Shown here: positions 24,505 through 36,442 of the stretch, piece by piece | Position numbering within the stretch: position 1 is the stretch's first letter | Layout: the number at the start of each line of letters is the position of its first letter | Source: Argentina anserina | Taxonomy: Eukaryota > Streptophyta > Magnoliopsida > Rosales > Rosaceae | Reading direction: 5' to 3' | Assembly (NCBI RefSeq): GCF_933775445.1 | Contig: NC_065877.1 | Coordinates: 31,992,001-32,056,000, forward strand | Length of the DNA stretch: 64,000 bases | Notes under the pieces: model-generated | What the model was told of the DNA's origin: nothing | The model's database searches: none | What the model saw: only the letters and a program-made list of their open reading frames with translations | Made by a program: the position numbers and the translations under genes

Positions 24505-25269
24505 ATTAACCATGCAATTAACACCAGTACACCACATAGGCAGTTAGGCGCGCACATATGAGTACTCTCCACCAAGTTTGTTTCGGTATGGGTGGTTCGC
24601 AGCTCTTCGTGAATCATGAATGCAGAAATGCACAGTTCAAGGAAAATGAATCAATGAAGGCTACACCCATATATGACCTAAACATGCTCTAGGTTCTACC
24701 CCATACAACTGATACAGGTTGGGAGAGACAAGTCATTTAAAAAGTTGGGCCGAGCGTATCCATATAGCGCCACACAAGTGTGCAACACATGAAGCACAAT
24801 AACATCTTAGAAAGTACTAATGGTCTTGCCACAAGAGTACGTATAAGATGTTAATTTCTACTATTCAGTCGGACAGTATGGTTCATATAGTCGGTAATTA
24901 AGTGATGAAGATTTGGAGCTGGTGTACCATTGGGTTACAAGTTACAGCCCAGGTTGATTGAGCATATGGTTTCTTTGATCAATATCAACTCACCAGGTGA
25001 AAACAATTAGTCCATTGGGTGATTTACCTAATGCAGCCCCTTCACCTCACGTCTTCCCTACAATTTAAAAGCCATAATTTTTTTTTTCTATAGAGTTTCA
25101 ATAATTGTTGGGAATTAAATTATGGGAAAATGATATATTAAGTAACTCGATAAAATATAGTACCATATATGTAGCTTAGTTGAGTCTCTCCTTCGTAAAT
25201 GGGAAGATCATCAGTAGTTCAATTGTGATATTATTAGTCAATTTGATTAGTGAAAAGTTGAATTGATAA
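24505..25269. other. intergenic, no gene recognised
   Basis: I looked here for the first exon of the second reductase pseudogene and found nothing similar. No RNA gene or bounded element was recognised. Confidence 0.45.
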
Positions 25270-25277
25270 CATGAGCC

Positions 25278-25879
25278 CAGGGCCGGCCATGGGGGAGTGC
25301 CACTGGTGCGGTTGCACAAGCCCCAATCCGGTGAAGACCCTGAATTGAGATTTTACAAAAAAAATGTAATAAATATATTTTAAAATCAATTTAGATACAT
25401 TAAGCACTTCAGTCCAGTTGCCGAGGGACCTTACATTTTCTTGGTTAAGTTAGCATACGTCTCAGGTTTAAGACCCATCACAGACTAACACTCACATTTT
25501 TTTTTAAATCAGTTAGATACCCCTATGTTTATAAATTGCAAAAGAAAAAGGGGTGATGACCAAACACTCTAACCCACCCATAATTCTTTTTTGATCGAGT
25601 GGGTAGTGGTTGTGTTAGGGGTTTCAAGTTGCAATTTTTTCTTCTGGTTGAAAAAAAAACCACCCGTAATTCTTTTCTTGTTAATTACCTATACAATTCT
25701 GAGTGGCTCATACTAGAAAATATACATCAAGGTATGCTAGCTAAACTTATAAAAAGAGAAGAACATATGATTTGATTCAATCTCAAAAAGGAGGTCTTGA
25801 TACATTCTTATCAAGAAACCACAAAATATAGCCAATACAAACGCCAATTTAGAGCAAATTCCTAATGAAGAATTAAACA

Positions 25880-25918
<39 letters not shown>

Positions 25919-26400
25919 GTCTTCTTGGCTGCGGAGGTTTGCACTAATGGTTTTCATGCGGATTTCCATTTTTACAACATTTTGTTGATTGAATTTCCTC
26001 ATTTTCATTTTCTAGTATCTAGATAATTTTGTGTAGATCATCTCTGTAAAATTTCAGCCAATTTGGTAATCGTTAAAGCCCTTAAAATTGCGTTTTTTTG
26101 TTATAAACATGAACGGTTCAAGTTTGACAAATTTCAGTTCGTCCATTTGTTTTTTTAGTTTAAGGGCCTTAATGATTGCCAAATTGACTGAAATTTTACA
26201 GAGATGATCTACACAATATTATCAAGATAGTAGACGGTAGAAATGAGAAATTTTGATCGAAAAGTGGTGCAAAAATGGAAATCCGCACTAAAATCATTAG
26301 TGTATGTGGAGGTCCGCACCTAAGAAAAATCTTATATATTTCAATGTAAGCCTCATTTCAAATTTCGCACTATGCCCTTAAATGTTTAGGACCAGCCTTG
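25278..26400. mobile_element. hAT-like element, 1123 bp, with nested foldback element
   Basis: An exact 8-bp direct repeat CATGAGCC flanks it (25270-25277 and 26401-26408). The left end is CAGGGCCGGCCATGG and the right end, reverse-complemented, CAAGGCTGGTCCTAA, an imperfect inverted pair. No transposase was recognised. A (TA)n tract and a separate inverted-repeat element (25917-26333) occupy its second half. Confidence 0.75.
25917..26333. mobile_element. foldback (long inverted repeat) MITE, about 415 bp
   Basis: Long imperfect arms meet near the middle. Left-arm blocks GCGGATTTCCATTTTT and GTGTAGATCATCTCTGTAAA reappear reverse-complemented in the right arm (26271-26286 and about 26196-26215). 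The design recalls Mutator-like MITEs, but no clean target duplication is visible because the left flank is a (TA)n tract. Confidence 0.7.
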
Positions 26401-26479
26401 CATGAGCCTCTGATTCGACATGAAAAATGACGTGGTACTGAGCTTGATGTATGAACTTTGGTAACACTTTTGTCCCGGT

Positions 26480-26830
26480 AGTCGAAGCAAGAGCTCTTAG
26501 GGATGGCTTGAAGGCGGTTTCAGACGGGTTTCAAGGTTATTGAAGTGGAGAGAGACTCCAAACTAGTTATCGATTCCATTAATGGATGTGTACAACCTCC
26601 TTGGAGGATTCGGATGATTATCCATGATATCCGATCCTTAGCTAAGAATTTATGTTGTATTAGTTTTAAACACGTCTTTAGAGAGACCAATTTTGTTGCG
26701 GATGTTATTTCTAATTTTAGACATTCCTCCTCGAACCATTGAGTTGAAGAAGTACCAATAGAAGCGTAAAGAGCTTTACTATCTAATATAACTTTTCTAT
26801 CTAATACAATTTTTCTCTCATAAAAAAAAC
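26480..26830 (+). mobile_element. 5'-truncated LINE 3' end with RNase H remnant
   Basis: A reverse-transcriptase-associated RNase H-like fragment runs from EARALRDGLKAV (about 26483) across one frameshift into VERDSKLVIDSI and FRETNFVADV, ending at a stop near 26740. A short tail with repeated CTATCTAATA motifs and a terminal A8 follows (to about 26829). This is the usual end of plant L1-type LINEs. Only the last domain survives. Confidence 0.75.
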
Positions 26831-26883
26831 TGAGAGGGTACCCGGGATCCTCAATAATATTATTACCAAGATAGTTTAATAGT

Positions 26884-26911
26884 GGGGGGGGGGGGGGGGG
26901 GGGGGGGGGGG
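26884..26911. repeat. uninterrupted poly-G run, 28 bases
   Basis: Twenty-eight consecutive G bases lie at the boundary between the LINE tail and the LTR fragment. Such a run is rare in plant DNA and could also be an assembly or polymerase artefact. Confidence 0.9.
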
Positions 26912-27527
26912 TTCAACATCACAACCATCTTCGAAGAGAGCATTCCGAAGAAAAATATCTTTAAAAAACTTCGCATACAAATCAGATGCTTTTATTATCG
27001 AAATGATCCATACAAATAAAAGTCGTCAGCATACAGATCTAATTAACAAAGTTTTAATAAAACACTTGGTTAAAATGTCATATCTTGGCTCATATCGATC
27101 CGACACTCAACTTAGTCATTACTTGACTTGGATTACCACTTTTCCAATATTAGAGCTGGTGAAGAGTGACCCTAGTGTCACAGACCTATCTATTCGGCTG
27201 CCACACTTGGTCCATGCGGCGCTCCATTCCCATTAAGCCAGCCTTATCTAACGGGGTAATGCACTGATTTCGCCCTGCCTTGGGCTCATCAAGGGATCGG
27301 CTCCAGACCCCAACCTGTGTGTAGGGCGGCCAACTCCTTTCTTTGACGTTAAGTCCCCGACTAGCGACAAGCTCTCCGAAATGAACTGGGTCAGCCTGCC
27401 TGAACCCCTCGGAAGGAGCAACTATATATCACCCACACTTGTTATCTTGGAGCAAATCTCACATATGCCTGATGTTCTTATAGCCAGCGACGCTCACGAT
27501 TGACACTCCCGAAAACAGGACGTGACA
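26912..27527 (-). mobile_element. LTR fragment interrupting the last exon of reductase pseudogene 1
   Basis: Read on the minus strand, a typical LTR start (TGTCACGTCCTGTTTTCGG) begins at 27527, directly after the reductase residues DIDKFLVSL. About 600 bp of non-coding sequence with moderate GC follows (for example GTTGGGGTCTGGAGCCGATC). The other end is not clear, and no partner LTR or internal domain is present. Confidence 0.6.
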
Positions 27528-28534
27528 CTAGGCTCACCAAAAATTTGTCAATGTCATGGATGATCTTAACCAAAGACTTGATCTTTCGTTCCTTTAGGTG
27601 GCTCTCCATCTCCTTCACGAAATCCCCAAAACGATCCATGTATTCATCATGAAACCTTGCATCTTCACATCTTTTCCTATCATATTTAGCAGATTCCTCA
27701 CTCCCACTTTCTCCGTCCAAACCAACACATATGCACAAATATAGATAAACCCTTGATCAGTCAAAACGAACCAGAAACAAGCCTTTCTAAAACGCCCATT
27801 TCCATAAAAGTGTCTTTTATGTATATTCCATGTCTTCATCTTTCTATACTATCAGTGTTCTACTTGGATCAACTGAGAGCCTGGGAGAGGCCGAGAGGGT
27901 GTGGCTCGAAGTTATATGTTCTATAATTCGTTTTGGTTCAGTTTTCCCAAGTGTCGTGAAAAATTCATTATGTCTCGCCCTACCGCAAATTAAACAATAT
28001 TTATAGTAATAAAAAGATGATTAAATCAATGAACTGATGATATATCAGTTTAACTTGATTATGCGTACCATGTTGTAGCCAGATATCATTCCACAGAGAG
28101 GTATCTTTGCATGTTTGTTGACGTGGTTGAGAACAACCTCAAGCTTTTCACCACCAAAATTGTCGAAGTATACATCAATTCCGTTGGGGAAATACCTGAA
28201 AATAGCTAGCTAAATTACTATGACAATACAATTAGGTGTATGTTCACTAAGCTTTTACCAGCACTATTAGGCTAGGCTTTTAGCCAGCAGCATTAGGGTT
28301 TTTGTATATAGCATTGATCGATCAATTCTAGTTCATGTGGTCTATCAGCAATTTTCTTCCCGTCACTAGTTGCTTCTCAAGGTCGCATGCAGTTATGAGC
28401 CGGTACATATATATACGAACTCATGTACTATTAAAAATAGCCAATAATTACTTGGTTAGAGCAGCATCGTAGTCTGTCTCCGTATGATAGTTGAATGCAT
28501 CATCACACCCAAATTCGTCCTTTATGAGCCTTAT

Positions 28535-29794
28535 CTGCATGGATTATCGACAGTATCAGTTCAGACTTCTGTGTCTAAGTATAATAACACTTTCGATTGA
28601 CGTATTTGAATCCCCCTATTGTACGTGAATGCATTGATTAATTAATTGATTAAACATGTTAATGATTCAGGTATTTATATAGGGGTAAGATATACAAATT
28701 TGTATCGATTTCTAATAGGCGCAAACGCACCTACAAAAATACCCTACTATGGAATCAATTATATCAATGTAGTAAATGACAAATAAGGGTCATTACCCCC
28801 AGATGATTGGTAAAACTAAGACTTAAAAACACAAACAGGCGCGTAAACTAGAAATCTGACAGACTCGACATAGGAGCGGAAACCCAATTAATTAGCTAAT
28901 TTAGACGCAACCAAAAATTACGAAATTAAATACACACTAACTAAACACAATGGCGGACTACCATACAAATTCTGACGATATTTGGAATTGGTTGGATTGG
29001 TGAAAACAAATAAATAAGACATAAATATTGCTTAAAACATAATATTAAAAAGTAAATATGGATGTAGATATGAGAAAAACAATAACTAGGAACTTCTCTC
29101 CACCACTAGATATGTTTTAATCACCCCAAAACAATGTCAATAATTATAGATGAATGCACTCACAGTTAAGCCAATGTCATTAGGTCATTAATGATATCGA
29201 CTTAACTATATTCTCAATTAATTGATCTATGAAATGTCGGTATCTAGACCAAAATAATTAAAACCGTGAAGTTCTAAGAACTTTTGAGTAACAACAAAGA
29301 ATCTAAGGTCAATGTCGGTAGTCTTAGATTACTAAGGAATCACTTCACACAAATACCTGCAAAGAACTTGTTATCTCTCACAGAATATGCAACAATATGT
29401 CGGTCATATACATATTCAAGATAATAAAACCCTAAAACATGTATCAAAGTATCGACCCAATGAGACATGCAATAGAATTATCAATGAACAATCAGTGAAG
29501 AAATTCTCATCTAAAATTATATAAATTAATTAGAGTTTGGAATTGAAGACATATCCAAGAACTTTGATTAGCCCCTAACTATCAAGGAATTTAGTTACAC
29601 ATAATCTTGAATAAAAGCATCAAAAAATACATGAGAGATGAATTAAAGGAGAAGAGACCGAACTTCATTTTTCTTGTGGAGGCTTGATGAGATTTTAGCA
29701 CCTTGATGAGATGTGGGTTGTAGCTTGAGGAGATTGAAGATGACTTCACTTCGGTTCTCCTTGTCCGTCTTCTCCCATTTATCTTCTCTCTTTA

Positions 29795-29870
<76 letters not shown>

Positions 29871-31139
29871 GGTTGGTTGTGGAAAAATGGTGTGTTTTGA
29901 GATGGTGGTGATGGAGGTTTTTCTAGAGGAGAATGATGGTGGAAAAAGTAGACAAAAGTGGAGATAATGATGTAGTGAGTTGAGTGGTTGGTCATGGAAG
30001 GAAGTTGGTGATCATGAAAGAAGTGGATGATCATGGAGGAAGTGGGTGATAAAGAATGAAGTGATGAACCTAAAGGTGATGATTACACCCAAAATAAAAT
30101 CAGATTTTTACATAATATAGGTTTAGATTTTTGGACAATAGGGATCCATGATTTTATGAGAAATAGAGAAAAATTGTGTAGTTAAATCTCAACTAAAAAA
30201 ATGTGATATAGTTGTGATAGAACAATGTGTTGCTCCTCCATAAAATTAGGCCGAAAATGCATGACACCACTAAAAATAGTAGTGCTCGAAAAATTACCGG
30301 AATTTCACATTTTTCTCTTTTTGTCAACATATTCGAGTTAGGAATTGGATTTCCCTCTCTTTCATCTCTCTTCTTCTATATTCCACTTCAAAATATCTAA
30401 AAACAAATAAAGTTAATCAAAAATATAAAAAGATAACAAAATAACTAAATAAAATGAATAATTAACACAATAAAAATCACATAAATACGTGACTATCATC
30501 TAATTACCAGAATCAGACAAGTACTGACATATAAGTTCACATGCAGAACCAGCAAAATTAGGAAGCTACCACAGCTAAATAACAGTCTTGAAGTTAATTT
30601 GTGTTGATTCTTTTGCAAAAACAATCTTCAGATCGATTTGGAATTTTAGATTCCAATTTAGAATACGATTTGAGGCACTGAGGGCTGAGGCTGTGAGTGG
30701 AGTTGAAAAGGCTGATGTTGCTGTAGGCGCTCGGTGGTATGTCGACTAGAATCACTAGATATCAAACAACACAAATACACAATGATGTAATATTGCAATT
30801 ATATATATACATGCTGGTAGAGTGGTAGGGCATATTTGATAGTTGATACGTACCCACCTCGTACCATATTGTTGAGAATGGACAGGCTCTACTGCTCTAG
30901 AGACTAGAGTACGTACTGTAAAACAGCAATGCTGCTTGTCATCTATTGATTAACATTATTGTTCTGTAGTGTTACGGAAATTTCCAAACAAACGATCTTT
31001 ATTAGGTTATTAGATAGATGACCGATATGTACGTCTTGCCTTAGTTGTTTGTAGAAAAAGATTTTAACGTGGTAATAATCAACGTTACACACTGCAAGTG
31101 AAAATTCGAATCTGCCAATGAAAGATAAATAATGCTTAC
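28535..31139. other. large intron of reductase pseudogene 1 with dispersed-repeat-like sequence
   Basis: No exon was found in this 2.6-kb intron. From about 28700 to 30540 the sequence differs in style from the exon flanks and ends in long AT-rich stretches. It looks like non-coding retrotransposon sequence, but I could not find ends or domains. Confidence 0.4.
29794..29868. repeat. (CT)n microsatellite, about 75 bp
   Basis: A near-pure CT run with one interrupting A at about 29820. Confidence 0.95.
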
Positions 31140-33246
31140 CTTGTCGTCGGATCCAGTGCTTCCGACAACCCTACATCCATTGAGCTTGGCCAACTGCCCT
31201 GCATACACCCCAACGACCCCAGCTGCGGCTGAAATGAACACATTCGACCCAGGTAGTAAGGGCTCTGCCACCGCCTCAATCCCCACCCACGCTGCAAAAT
31301 TCAGGTGTCACAACTCTGAAATTTCGAATGATAAAAATTTTTGAATTCGAAGTCATGATAGCTCTAAAACAATCTTAAATATAATGAAATCATCTTACAA
31401 CAACAGTGTATCGAAACTGAGTTCATAGTACGACTCTATTGACTTGAATAATATATTACCAGTTTATACACTCAAATATTAAAACAATTGGAAATGTAAT
31501 ATTCACTCAATCTTCACCACACACAGAAGAAAAAAACCCTTAGTGATCCTCCGAATAAGCTCTCTGAGCCAGCTAACTCCACATGCAGGACTACCCCCTA
31601 CACCATCGTATTGGTGCACTGAGATTGTAAATACAAACCCGGTAAGTTTTGCAGCCCGTATGAGTAAACTAACAGTATAACATACATTGCATACAAATGA
31701 AATATGATAGATAACATTTAAAAACAAACGTACTCATGTGACACTCGGCAACCCATCTGTTACCCAATATTATTTAGAAATATGTGTAATCATGAGACAC
31801 TGGGCAACCCATCTGTTATCCAAAATCATTTTAAAACATTGGTACTCATGAGACCCAAGCAACCCATATGTTACCCCTCATGCAGTACACCGACAGACAC
31901 TGGGCAGCTCATCTGTACCCAATGTCACTAAAAAAATATTGGTACTCATGAGACTCAGGCAACCCATTTGTTACCCCTCATCTAGTACACCGGCAGACAG
32001 ACTAGAGTTCTAACTGATCGTAACCGACACTCGACCAAAGTTTGGTTCCGATTTACTGCCAATAACGTCTGAAGACCAGAAAACGTTTTAACAAGACTCA
32101 ATGTTAAAATATGTACAATATAACAATCCACAAATGTTTATGTACTACAACCAAGCGACTTTTGCACAACAATATAAGTATTGTCACTCCAATAATCCGT
32201 TATACGGGAAGATACGTTATCTCCCTTCTGGTCTCATCCACCACAATTAATTGAACATAATACAACCTCATAATTTAAATAAACACTGTAACATTATATA
32301 ATATAGCAACCCATATATATGTATCGTATTTACCATTTTCGTACACATACACAACCCACTATATTATATAGATGTCACAGTTCAGTCTTTTTAAGAAATC
32401 AAAAATATGAGTCACCGCCAAGGGTAGACTCGTCATAGTGAGATTTACTCACATTCACCATAGTCCATAATCACTAAAACCTTTTTTAAATCATTTATTA
32501 AAATAGCGTTTTAATTACCCATGAACCGTAAACGATCAAATTCACGTAATTTAAACCAAAACATATTTTTAAAATAATTTTTATAACTAGTGATGCAACG
32601 ACTATGGTGACAACTCAAACTAAATTCAATAATTATAATACTACTTCGATCTGATGATCATTGTGAGGTTTACTCACCTTATTTCCGGCGTGCAACTTCC
32701 ACGACACTGAAAGTGATTCCCTCACTCGTTTCGTCAGTCATCTAATAGCATGATAAAATGCTCAGAAAATTATACGTAAAATATAAGGTGACGTTCAGTA
32801 CAGCTAAATGTTGTTCATAAAATATTGTTCACAGAACATTGTACATGTTACTGTTTACTAAACATTGTTCGGGTTTTCTGTTTTACAAACACTGGTCACA
32901 ATATTGTTCATGAACATTGTTCATAGTCTTGTTCATGAACATTATTCACAATCATGTTCATGCGCCACTGTTTCCCGACCATCACCAATGACCACTAAAT
33001 TTTACCACAACAATCTAAATGACATTTCTAACAATTTTCTAGTTCACAACAAAGTTTAAATCAAAGCTTAAAACCTCCAATTTCGGAATTTCCTAAAAAT
33101 CCCAAATCAAGAACTCTAGAATTGAAATTTCTTGGTTCAAGTTATTACCCTTTGATTTAGCTCAAAACCTTTGCAGGGGTTGTTGACGACGTTGAGGTAA
33201 GGATTTTGAGACCGGTGCTGAATCCTAAACTCGCCGGAAAACCTCA

Positions 33247-33631
33247 GAAATTATTTCTTTGATGGTGTTGTCATCACCCATACCATGCTCCTTCATAGCA
33301 GCCTCTAATTCATCTCTTGTTATATACCTGTCAGTTGAAATTGATAGTGATGAACTGATTAACTTCCCTCTATGAAAAAATGATGTAGAATACAAACCCT
33401 GCAATACTTCTGCTCTTGTAAATCAATCAAGTAATTAAAACTTGATAAGAAGCATAAACCCATTCAGATAGATAGAATTTTATATTAAGATTTTTCAACT
33501 CACCCACTGCTATCCTTGTCAAAATACTGAAATGCTTTGTACAGGTGTTCATCTCTCTCTAGTCTCTGTCTATGCATAGTAGCAGATATAAATTCAATGT
33601 AGTCAATCGATCTATTTCCATCAACATCAGC
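33247..33631 (-). pseudogene. captured calcium-dependent protein kinase (CDPK) EF-hand exons
   Basis: Two exons on the minus strand encode part of the calmodulin-like domain of a plant CDPK. One (about 33505-33631) gives [18 protein letters not shown], then [12 protein letters not shown]; the second (33247 to about 33330) gives [18 protein letters not shown] and TIKEIISEV. The frame is open and the intron between them is retained. The kinase domain and the last EF-hand are absent. It sits inside the CACTA-like insert, so it looks like a gene fragment carried by the transposon. Confidence 0.8.
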
Positions 33632-33816
33632 CTGACATGTATAAACAAGATTTACAACAGTGCTAGTCATTTAAGAAAAAGCAATGCATAATAGCTGAAG
33701 ATAAACTCATTGAGTTCTAGCAAGTCATAACAGTAATCATATTGATGTATGTATGTTGGTTTTGTGTTTTGGATTTGAGCACAGTATGACCAGATCTGGT
33801 CCAGTATCTTAATAAA

Positions 33817-34295
33817 GTGCTATTGTTTAATATGCAGAAGAAGATTAATGAGGAGTTCAACAAGGTGATGAGAGAAGTGAAGGAGAAGCACCATGACCAT
33901 CCGGAAGAGATGTATATCAACTATTTTGACGTTCCCATTCAAGCTCAAGTTCTTCGAGATGCACTGGGACATCGGAACAATGGTCATATTCGGGGGTTGG
34001 GAGGAGCATGCAGCTTTGGTGTGACTTATTCATCACATGCTTCAGCCTCACGTCGCCAATCAGCTGTCATGGTTGATGAAGAGGTCGAACAAGCTAAGCA
34101 AGAAGCCAAAAAGCGAAGGAGGAGGCCCGAAAGGCAAGAGAGGAATTTGTACAAGCCAATGAGAAGCTCAAGTGGGTGATGAAATTCATGTTGGAGACAT
34201 TTGGATGTGAGCCACCATCATTCCCGCCTCAGCGTCCCTCAAATGAAGATGAGGATGAAGGTGGTGAGAATGGTTCCCTTAGCATTGGTAGTTGA
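33817..34295 (+). pseudogene. CACTA/En-Spm-type transposon protein fragment
   Basis: An open frame from about 33838 (KKINEEFNKVMREVKEKHH, then QAQVLRDALGH and RGLGG) resembles the C-terminal part of the plant transposon proteins seen in CACTA elements. It shifts frame near 34110 and continues as KAREEFVQANEKLKWVMKF, then an acidic tail (NEDEDEGGE) to a stop at about 34295. The N-terminal catalytic part is missing. Assignment rests on general resemblance and on the CACTA end downstream. Confidence 0.55.
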
Positions 34296-34599
34296 ATTTC
34301 TTAATTGCTTAAACTGTGTACTAGCCTAGCACTATGATTTTTTGTACAAAGATAGATCATCCTCTATATATGATTGTTTGTATGTGATATATGGATGTAG
34401 ATCACCATCTAAACTCAATGATCTACAAAAACTTGCTTGCTAGCTAGGTCATTGTACTCAAGGGACCCTTTATATATATATGATAATCTTGTTTGAAATT
34501 GATCATTCACATCAATATTTGATTTATTATATTAGATTCAAATTATAATCCATTTAATACAAATTAATTATTAAAAAATAAATAAGAACAGTAAGGTAA

Positions 34600-35063
34600 C
34601 AAACTCTTTTCTCGTTGGCTTATATTTCGCCGTCTTACACCTAAGTTAACGACAAATTTTGTCACTACAGATCATCAAAATTTGTTGGCTAACAAACATG
34701 GTGACGACAACAAGTTGTCGTCTAAGTACTGCAATTCGTCATCTTAGATATCAGGTAACATAATACATCTCGTCACTTAAGAATTACACATTGTCAGTTT
34801 AGTAGTAACGTGACAACAAATATGTCGTCATTTAAATATTAAAATTTCGTCATCTTAATAATAAAGTGACAAGCGTAGTTTTGTCATCTTACCTGTGAGC
34901 TTAGGCGACGAAATACCTAATATTGTCATCTAAGTACTTGGGTGACAGCGTCTACTTGACGGAACTTAGATGACAAAAAATTTGTTGCCTAATGACTTAA
35001 TACGACGAAAATAAGAACTTATGCGACGAAATGTCGTCATCTAAGTCATTAATTCTGGTAGTG
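34600..35063. mobile_element. subterminal repeats and right terminus of a CACTA-like element
   Basis: The sequence ends CTGGTAGTG at 35063, whose reverse complement starts CACTACCAG. The 450 bp before it contain more than ten copies, in both directions, of TCGTCATCTAAGT-like or CGACGAAAT-like motifs, the arrangement used as transposase binding sites in CACTA elements. The left terminus was not found. Confidence 0.65.
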
Positions 35064-35947
35064 TGAAGAACACAACCGGATCACCGTCGGGTTTCCGGGC
35101 CGACTTCCGGACTTCGATGTGTGGAACCGGCGTGCTACTCCACGATCCACCACCACAGGGAGGCGCGCAAGAAGGAGACGAAGCGATCTGGGTTGGCCCG
35201 GTCACCTGAAACCGTTAGAGTCGGCCGGAAAAATTGGGTCGGGTCGGAAGAAAATTTTCGCCTTTGAAGGCGCGAGTGCAGAGAGAGGGGGAGAAAAAAA
35301 ATGGGGTTATTACAAATACATCATTATAAGAGATGAGTAACAACAGTTACAATGTTAGAATGATACTCCGGTGTATGGTAATCTTTCAACTGTCATGTTG
35401 TTTTTCTTTTTTTCACAGGAGGCGGATTTTCAGGCCGGGATTATCTTAGAGGAAAGAAACTAATCACGTACGTACCTAGCGTACTGATGCATTCAGGCAA
35501 TGGAATCCCAGCGTCTGGATCAATCTTTCTTATTAAAGCCTGCGATGATACCACACAAAATTCAGCAAAAGAAATGAAGGGACAGAGCACTATGTCACCT
35601 TCCACAGTTACTATCCTCTGAACGAACTACCCTTCCAACGCCAAATCCTGAAACAACCTGCATTACAATTACAGCAGATACAAATTAAGATAATGTGAGT
35701 GAACTTTATAAATATATATAAAGTCATCCATGAGTACGTGATACATAGCTAGTTAATTAACCTCGTTGAGGTTGCTGCTTCTCAAGTATGGATCGAGGGA
35801 GATGAAGAGGGTCTCAAGGATGACATGCTGTTCGGGGATTGAATCGAGGGCAAGGGAGATTTTGACTGTGCGGAGTTTGAGATGATCGGAGGTCGGAACA
35901 CCTTCAGGCGCATAAACAGCCATGTACCACTCTCTACTCTCTACCAC

Positions 35948-36368
35948 TCCTCATATCTTCACTAATCTCTCGCTCACCTTCTAGGTTCTCTTCTAGATGT
36001 TTGTTAGGTCCATAGAAATGCATCTTCGATATATAATGGAGGACATAGTGACCTTCTCCCAGTCCCTACGTACGTTCATGTACGTGCTTAATTGCAACCC
36101 GAGTGAATTACGCTAGAAATTGGCTTACGAAAAAATCCAAGCAGAGAACCGGATCTTACTCATTAATTAAGGCTTTTCAAAGTGGATTAATGGGAGTTAG
36201 AATTTGGTAAAACCTAACACGCACGATAATACTTAACACTGCAGTAGGTAAAACAACGACCGAGTAGTGATCACTAGTGAGTACAAGATGGAAGAGACAT
36301 CATCACATTTTGGTCGGTGATCAAATCAAGATTTCTGATAGATCCTTTATAAAAGGATGGAAAAAAAA
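35948..36368. other. intergenic between reductase pseudogene 1 and tRNA-Asn
   Basis: No gene was recognised. The part next to 35947 would be the former promoter of the reductase copy. Confidence 0.45.
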
Positions 36369-36392
36369 CGCTAGAAGGAGGGTTCGAACCTC

Positions 36393-36425
<33 letters not shown>

Positions 36426-36442
36426 AGCTGAGCTATTCCAGC
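36369..36442 (-). tRNA. tRNA-Asn (anticodon GUU)
   Basis: The minus strand folds into a standard 74-nt cloverleaf. It starts GCTGGAATAGCTCAGCTGG, has CTGTTAACC around the anticodon GTT, carries the B box GGTTCGAACC, and ends TTCTAGCG. It has no intron. A T-run on the minus strand directly after the gene (the A-run at about 36361-36368) can end RNA polymerase III transcription. Confidence 0.97.

Larger units (their letters stand above)
31306..35314 (+). mobile_element. LTR-like element carrying a CACTA-like insert
   Basis: It starts TGTCACAACTCTGAAATTTC at 31306 in the third intron of reductase pseudogene 1 and ends GGGTTATTACA at 35314, the family end. The order of internal blocks matches the 20563-23407 copy. 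From about 33250 to 35063 it is interrupted by foreign sequence: CDPK exons, a transposase-like frame and a CACTA terminus. The flanks TCAGG and AATAC do not match, so no target duplication is claimed. Confidence 0.65.
27528..35947 (-). pseudogene. NADP-dependent alkenal double-bond-reductase pseudogene 1
   Basis: Seven exon remnants are in order on the minus strand: 35762-35947 (start MVESREWYMAVYAPEGVP), about 35590-35657 (SGFGVGRVVRSEDSN), about 35475-35539 (RKIDPDAGIPLPE), 31140-31291 (nucleotide-binding ISAAAGVVGVYAGQLAK), 28452-28534, 28069-28195 (GIDVYFDNFGGEKLEVV) and 27528 to about 27718. Family members reduce alkenal or enone double bonds with NADPH in the cytosol. Damage: about 16 family residues are missing in exon 1 after DPYLRS; there is a frameshift in exon 2 and another in the last exon at GFMM; the acceptor before the last exon reads TTG rather than CAG; and an LTR fragment replaces the C-terminus. 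A 4-kb composite element lies in the third intron. Most exons stay open, so it is younger than pseudogene 2. Confidence 0.85.

Noticed and set aside
34661..34700. CACTACAGATC as a possible left end of the CACTA-like element
   Set aside because: Its preceding TGT does not match the TGA after the right end, and the transposase-like frame lies outside it. It is probably an internal subterminal motif.
31306..35314. Target duplication for the composite LTR-like element
   Set aside because: Flanking pentamers TCAGG and AATAC do not match, so none is claimed although both ends match the family.
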